Assembly (NCBI GenBank): GCA_003490145.1
Contig: QULQ01000006.1
Span: 1-64,000, forward strand
DNA: 64,000 bases
Direction: 5' to 3'
DNA from: Lachnospiraceae bacterium OM04-12BH
GTDB taxonomy: Bacteria; Bacillota; Clostridia; Lachnospirales; Lachnospiraceae
Shown: positions 61,033 through 64,000 of the stretch, piece by piece
How positions within the stretch are numbered: position 1 is the first letter of the stretch
How the letters are laid out: every line of letters begins with the position of its first letter
Notes under the pieces: model-generated
The model's input: the letters and a program-made list of their open reading frames with translations, nothing else
Told to the model about the DNA's origin: nothing
Database searches by the model: none
Made by a program: the position numbers and the translations under genes

Positions 61033-61185
61033 ATGGAAGAAAAAACGTATAAGATTATGAGTGGCAGCGGAGCTACAAGTATTGCTGTTGGAGTAGTTAC
61101 ACTGGTAACCGGACTTGTCTGCGGCATCCTGATGATCGTAAGCGGAGCAAAGCTCCTTCTTGGAAAATCCAAAATATTATTTTAA
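61033..61185 (+). CDS. Small membrane protein, 50 residues
   Basis: ATG 61033 to TAA 61185 encodes MEEKTYKIMSGSGATSIAVG, one hydrophobic helix with Gly-rich face (about 14-41) and a basic tail. It follows pyrE by 27 bases, has AGGCGAGGA upstream and is followed by a terminator, so it is a real, co-transcribed small gene. It is below the usual size cut-off for gene calling. No known family. Confidence 0.7.
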   Translation: MEEKTYKIMSGSGATSIAVGVVTLVTGLVCGILMIVSGAKLLLGKSKILF

Positions 61186-61191
61186 CAAGAG

Positions 61192-61221
61192 AGGGCATTC
61201 CTGATGGCAGGAATGCCTTTT
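61192..61221 (+). terminator. Intrinsic terminator after the small membrane gene
   Basis: GGCATTCCTG (61194-61203) pairs with CAGGAATGCC (61208-61217), extended by A-T and G-T pairs, with TTTT after. Confidence 0.8.
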
Positions 61222-61267
61222 GTCGCAGGACACCCATGAGGAACTGATGCTGCAGAAAGGAACACAT

Positions 61268-61588
61268 ATGGGATTTCGAGGTTACATTTTTACAAATAAA
61301 AAACACCCGGAAAAGGGGATCATGTCCTTTATCCTGGGGATCCTTTCCCTTGGAACCTATATCATGGCAGTTTATCTGTCCTATCAGGGAAAAGGGGTAT
61401 CATCGGCAAGATATGGGGCGGCTGGTGTTCTGGCCAGTGTTTTCATGACAGTCGGACTGATCCTTGGGATCATGTCCTTACGTGAAAAGGAAACCTTTAA
61501 ACTGTTTCCGGTACTTGGAATGATTGTCAATGTACTTGCCTTTTTTGCGTTGAGTTTAATTCTATATGCAGGAGCGTATGTAAGCTGA
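61268..61588 (+). CDS. Small membrane protein, DUF6142-like
   Basis: The 106-residue protein has three hydrophobic helices (about 20-40, 50-75 and 85-103) and starts MGFRGYIFTNKKHPEKGIMS, which I recall from DUF6142 proteins; function unknown. The start at 61268 follows AAAGGA; a longer frame from 61220 crosses the terminator. The stop overlaps the aminopeptidase start by one base. Confidence 0.7.
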   Translation: MGFRGYIFTNKKHPEKGIMSFILGILSLGTYIMAVYLSYQGKGVSSARYGAAGVLASVFMTVGLILGIMSLREKETFKLFPVLGMIVNVLAFFALSLILYAGAYVS

Positions 61589-63666
61589 TGAAAGAGAGAT
61601 TTTTGCTGGCGAAGACCAGAATTTATGAAATTGCAGAAGGAAAAGATATGTCGGCAGATGTGCCGGAGGCATTTGCAGATTATTTCCGGAAGGTGGCAGA
61701 GTTTCTGAAGCTGGTACTGGAGCATGAGAACTTTGTGGAAGAGGGAGGCCTGCAAAAGGCAGAGCTTTCCGAACTGCAGAGAAGAAATCACAGTCTGTAT
61801 GAGGATATCCTGCCGGCACATTATGAGGAAAGCTATGGAAATCCGGCATACAGTGTGAAGAGACTGGGAGAAGAGTATGGCAGGCTGCTTTCCTTTTTGT
61901 ATGCGGAGATGCGAAGTCTGATCCCCTTCTGCCATGAACGGCAGGAGGAAGAAATCCTGATCAGGCTGGAGCTTTTTTTGCAGGTATACAGTGCTTTTGA
62001 GGGAAGCCTGCTGGAGGAAGAGAAGCTTCCATCCTACGAGTCTGTCCGGGAGGATATTTACTATTTCGTCAGTGATTATACCAGAGATTCCTTCAGGAAA
62101 AAGTTAGAGGGCATGTTCCTTCCGGAACAGGATTTTGCTTGGAAAATACTACGGGAAAACAGCCTTGATACACCGGCATACCTGTACGCTTTTGGAGAAT
62201 ATATTACAGAAAATGAGTTAAGGACATGGGAGCATCTGAAGGAGCTGACGCAGGAAACAATAGATCTGATGGCAGATACCTATACAGAGGGGTACCGGAT
62301 CGGTTTCCTGATGGGAAACAAGGATATCGGTAAGAAAAAGATCGTAAATATCAGATACACGCTTGGCTTTGAAAGAATGATCCTGAAGGCTATCAGGAAT
62401 TTTGAGGCCATGGGACTTGAGCCTGTGATCTACAGGGCACCGGCAAGTCTTCTGATGGGGAAGAGCCTGAACCGGAATGGCTATTTTGGGGCGATCCCCA
62501 ATAAGCAGTATGATTTTGATCATAAGGATGATATCGGGCTGTTTCTGGACAAGCGTCTTGTACAGATCAGACTGGAGGCATGGCAGGAATGCTTTGAAGA
62601 GTTTAAGGAGCAGGCCGGTTATTTTGGAGGACCTGCAGTGGTAGAGGTTTTCGGGGAAGCACCGGAGGATCTGAAAGAAAAGGAAGAAGCGGTACACTTA
62701 TCAGAAAACCAGCAGAAGCTTACTGTAGAGTATATGACACAGGCCGGTGAAATTCAGAACCGTTATATTAAGGGAGAAGAAAGAAGCTTTACCATCATTG
62801 CTTTCCCGACACCGGAGATCGGTGAGAACTATCCGGAGATCTTCGATGAGGTGATCCGGATCAATACCCTGAATTATCAGAAATATCAGAAGATCCAGCA
62901 GAAGATCATAGATACCCTTGACCTTGGAAAATATGTGATCGTAAAGGGCAGAGGAGAGAACAGGACAGGCATGAAGATCATGCTGCACCATCTGACAGAT
63001 ACAGCACATCAGACGAACTTTGAAAACTGTGTGGCAGATGTGAATATTCCGGTTGGGGAGGTATTTACTTCTCCTGTACTGACCGGTACTGAAGGAATAC
63101 TTCATGTGACGAGAGTCTTTTTAAACGGACTGGAATTCAGGGATCTTTCCATGCAGTTTGAAGATGGAAAGGTAAAGGATTATACCTGCAGCAATTTTGA
63201 GGAAGAAGAAAAGAACAGGAAATATATCCGGGACAATATTCTGTTCCATCATGATATGCTGCCAATCGGAGAATTTGCTATTGGCACCAATACCACAGCT
63301 TATGTGGTGGCCAGAAAGTATCAGATCGAAGATAAGCTGCCGATTTTGATCGCAGAAAAGACAGGACCGCATTTTGCAGTGGGAGATACCTGCTATTCCC
63401 ATGCGGAGGATGTTGCTGTTTATAACCCGGACGGAAAAGAGATCATTGCCAGAGATAACGAGTGCTCGCTCCTTCGGAGGACGGAGCCGGAGAAAGCCTA
63501 TTTTAACTGCCATACGGATATCACGATCCCTTTTGATGAACTGGGAGAGATCAGTGTGGTGACGGAAGAGGAACAGGTGATCACAGTGATCGAAGATGGA
63601 ATGTTCGTGCTGCCCGGCTGTGAAGAATTGAATGAGCCATTACTTGTTTCCCTTAAGAAACAATAA
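61588..63666 (+). CDS. M29-type aminopeptidase with N-terminal extension
   Basis: The C-terminal half of this 692-residue protein matches thermophilic M29 aminopeptidases: metal-binding Glu in VPGEVFTSP-like IPVGEVFTSPVL (about 490), a Glu/His-containing FAIGTNTTAYV (about 567) and TGPHFAVGDTCYSHAEDVAVYNPDG (in pieces, about 590-615). The usual family length is about 400; here about 280 helical residues precede it with no clear domain. It releases N-terminal amino acids in the cytoplasm; no signal peptide. The extension may control substrate access. Translationally coupled to the small membrane gene. Confidence 0.8.
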   Translation: MKERFLLAKTRIYEIAEGKDMSADVPEAFADYFRKVAEFLKLVLEHENFVEEGGLQKAELSELQRRNHSLYEDILPAHYEESYGNPAYSVKRLGEEYGRLLSFLYAEMRSLIPFCHERQEEEILIRLELFLQVYSAFEGSLLEEEKLPSYESVREDIYYFVSDYTRDSFRKKLEGMFLPEQDFAWKILRENSLDTPAYLYAFGEYITENELRTWEHLKELTQETIDLMADTYTEGYRIGFLMGNKDIGKKKIVNIRYTLGFERMILKAIRNFEAMGLEPVIYRAPASLLMGKSLNRNGYFGAIPNKQYDFDHKDDIGLFLDKRLVQIRLEAWQECFEEFKEQAGYFGGPAVVEVFGEAPEDLKEKEEAVHLSENQQKLTVEYMTQAGEIQNRYIKGEERSFTIIAFPTPEIGENYPEIFDEVIRINTLNYQKYQKIQQKIIDTLDLGKYVIVKGRGENRTGMKIMLHHLTDTAHQTNFENCVADVNIPVGEVFTSPVLTGTEGILHVTRVFLNGLEFRDLSMQFEDGKVKDYTCSNFEEEEKNRKYIRDNILFHHDMLPIGEFAIGTNTTAYVVARKYQIEDKLPILIAEKTGPHFAVGDTCYSHAEDVAVYNPDGKEIIARDNECSLLRRTEPEKAYFNCHTDITIPFDELGEISVVTEEEQVITVIEDGMFVLPGCEELNEPLLVSLKKQ

Positions 63667-63682
63667 ATTGTTATATTTGGAG

Positions 63683-63712
63683 TTGCAATCAAGAAGTTGG
63701 ATATAGTATGAT
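63683..63712 (+). promoter_or_regulatory. Predicted promoter of purE
   Basis: TTGCAA (63683-63688) and TATGAT (63707-63712) are 18 bases apart. Confidence 0.6.
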
Positions 63713-63750
63713 GTAAATGTTCGGGACTACGCAAACAGGAGGAGAGAATT

Positions 63751-64000
63751 ATGCCAAAGGTAGGAATCGTCATGGGCAGTGACTCAGATCTCAAGGTGAT
63801 GAGCGGTGCTGCAGCGATGCTGAAGGAACTGGGAATTGATTATGAGATGAGAATTATTTCCGCACACAGAGAGCCGGATCTTCTGATCGAATGGACCAGA
63901 TCGGCGAAGGAGCGCGGATTAAAGGTGATCATTGCAGGAGCAGGAATGGCAGCAGCACTGCCTGGAATGTGCGCAGCACTCTTTTCCCTGCCTGTTATAG
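63751..64000 (+). CDS. purE: N5-CAIR mutase, 5' part only
   Basis: The reading frame runs from ATG 63751 (AGGAGGAG upstream) off the window end. The visible 83 residues include [14 protein letters not shown] (4-17), the active-site SAHREPDLL (about 42-50; usually SAHRTPD) and [14 protein letters not shown] (about 64-77; usually AGAGGAAHLPGM). It rearranges N5-CAIR to CAIR in purine synthesis. It has its own promoter and is 25 kb from purC-F-B. Confidence 0.93.
   Translation, partial: MPKVGIVMGSDSDLKVMSGAAAMLKELGIDYEMRIISAHREPDLLIEWTRSAKERGLKVIIAGAGMAAALPGMCAALFSLPVI

Overview
The window looks like a chromosomal segment of an endospore-forming, anaerobic Firmicute of the Lachnospiraceae type. 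Supporting signs are strong AGGAGG-type ribosome sites, Bacillota-style A/B-type promoters, a T-box in front of valS, a CIRCE operator, the spoIIA operon, an FprA flavodiiron protein, and several families I know mainly from Lachnospiraceae (DUF5716, DUF5717, DUF6033, DUF6142, DUF6688-like). Almost every gene lies on the + strand; only fprA (47027-48181) is on the - strand. I see no rRNA, tRNA, CRISPR array, transposase or integrase.

Layout. 1-7410: a membrane protein/secreted protein pair, a DUF368 polyprenyl-phosphate translocase, holA, yqeY, a double-Nudix protein, a glycosyltransferase and a HAD phosphatase. 7411-12091: a valine T-box, an unusual cluster of hairpins with a second terminator, valS, folC and a 52-codon gene. 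12096-15252: a zinc-ribbon/TPR membrane protein, then spoIIAA-spoIIAB-sigF. 15312-21630: sbcD-sbcC, a COG2509-type flavoprotein and a PrsA/SurA-like lipoprotein. 21684-25185: CIRCE-controlled htpG and a SpoIID-like/peptidoglycan-binding protein without a signal peptide. 25339-32275: a tight four-gene operon (DUF5717 giant protein, degenerate Hsp70/actin-like DUF5716 protein, TPR-like protein, coiled-coil membrane protein), the best candidate for an undescribed multi-protein system. 32366-34752: polar amino-acid ABC transporter. 34838-38439: purC-purF-purB. 38723-43435: rho, rpmE, yqhQ-like gene, prmC, prfA.

43474-45200 is a visibly AT-rich, gene-poor island holding decayed genes (a TraX homologue cut by an in-frame stop, a possible toxin remnant, a start-less membrane ORF) and one intact GNAT acetyltransferase. 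45258-52137: iron alcohol dehydrogenase, gamma-carbonic anhydrase, fprA, a cupin, a DUF815 AAA ATPase, mscL with a zinc-ribbon tail, an esterase and an SDR. 52261-56480: aspS, rsmF-like methyltransferase, TPR lipoprotein. 56489-57874: tandem NrdR-like boxes in front of a free-standing ATP-cone protein that is translationally coupled to pyrF, which suggests a direct link from deoxynucleotide sensing to UMP synthesis. 57905-64000: PAP2 phosphatase, RsbW-like kinase, deoxyinosine glycosylase, DUF6033, pyrE, two small membrane proteins, an M29 aminopeptidase with a long N-terminal extension, and the 5' part of purE.

Purine (purC, F, B, E) and pyrimidine (pyrF, E) genes are spread over separate transcription units. 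Translation and quality control (valS, aspS, rpmE, prmC, prfA, rsmF, htpG) and sporulation genes are interleaved with them. Functions are read from motifs and family knowledge; no database search was run.
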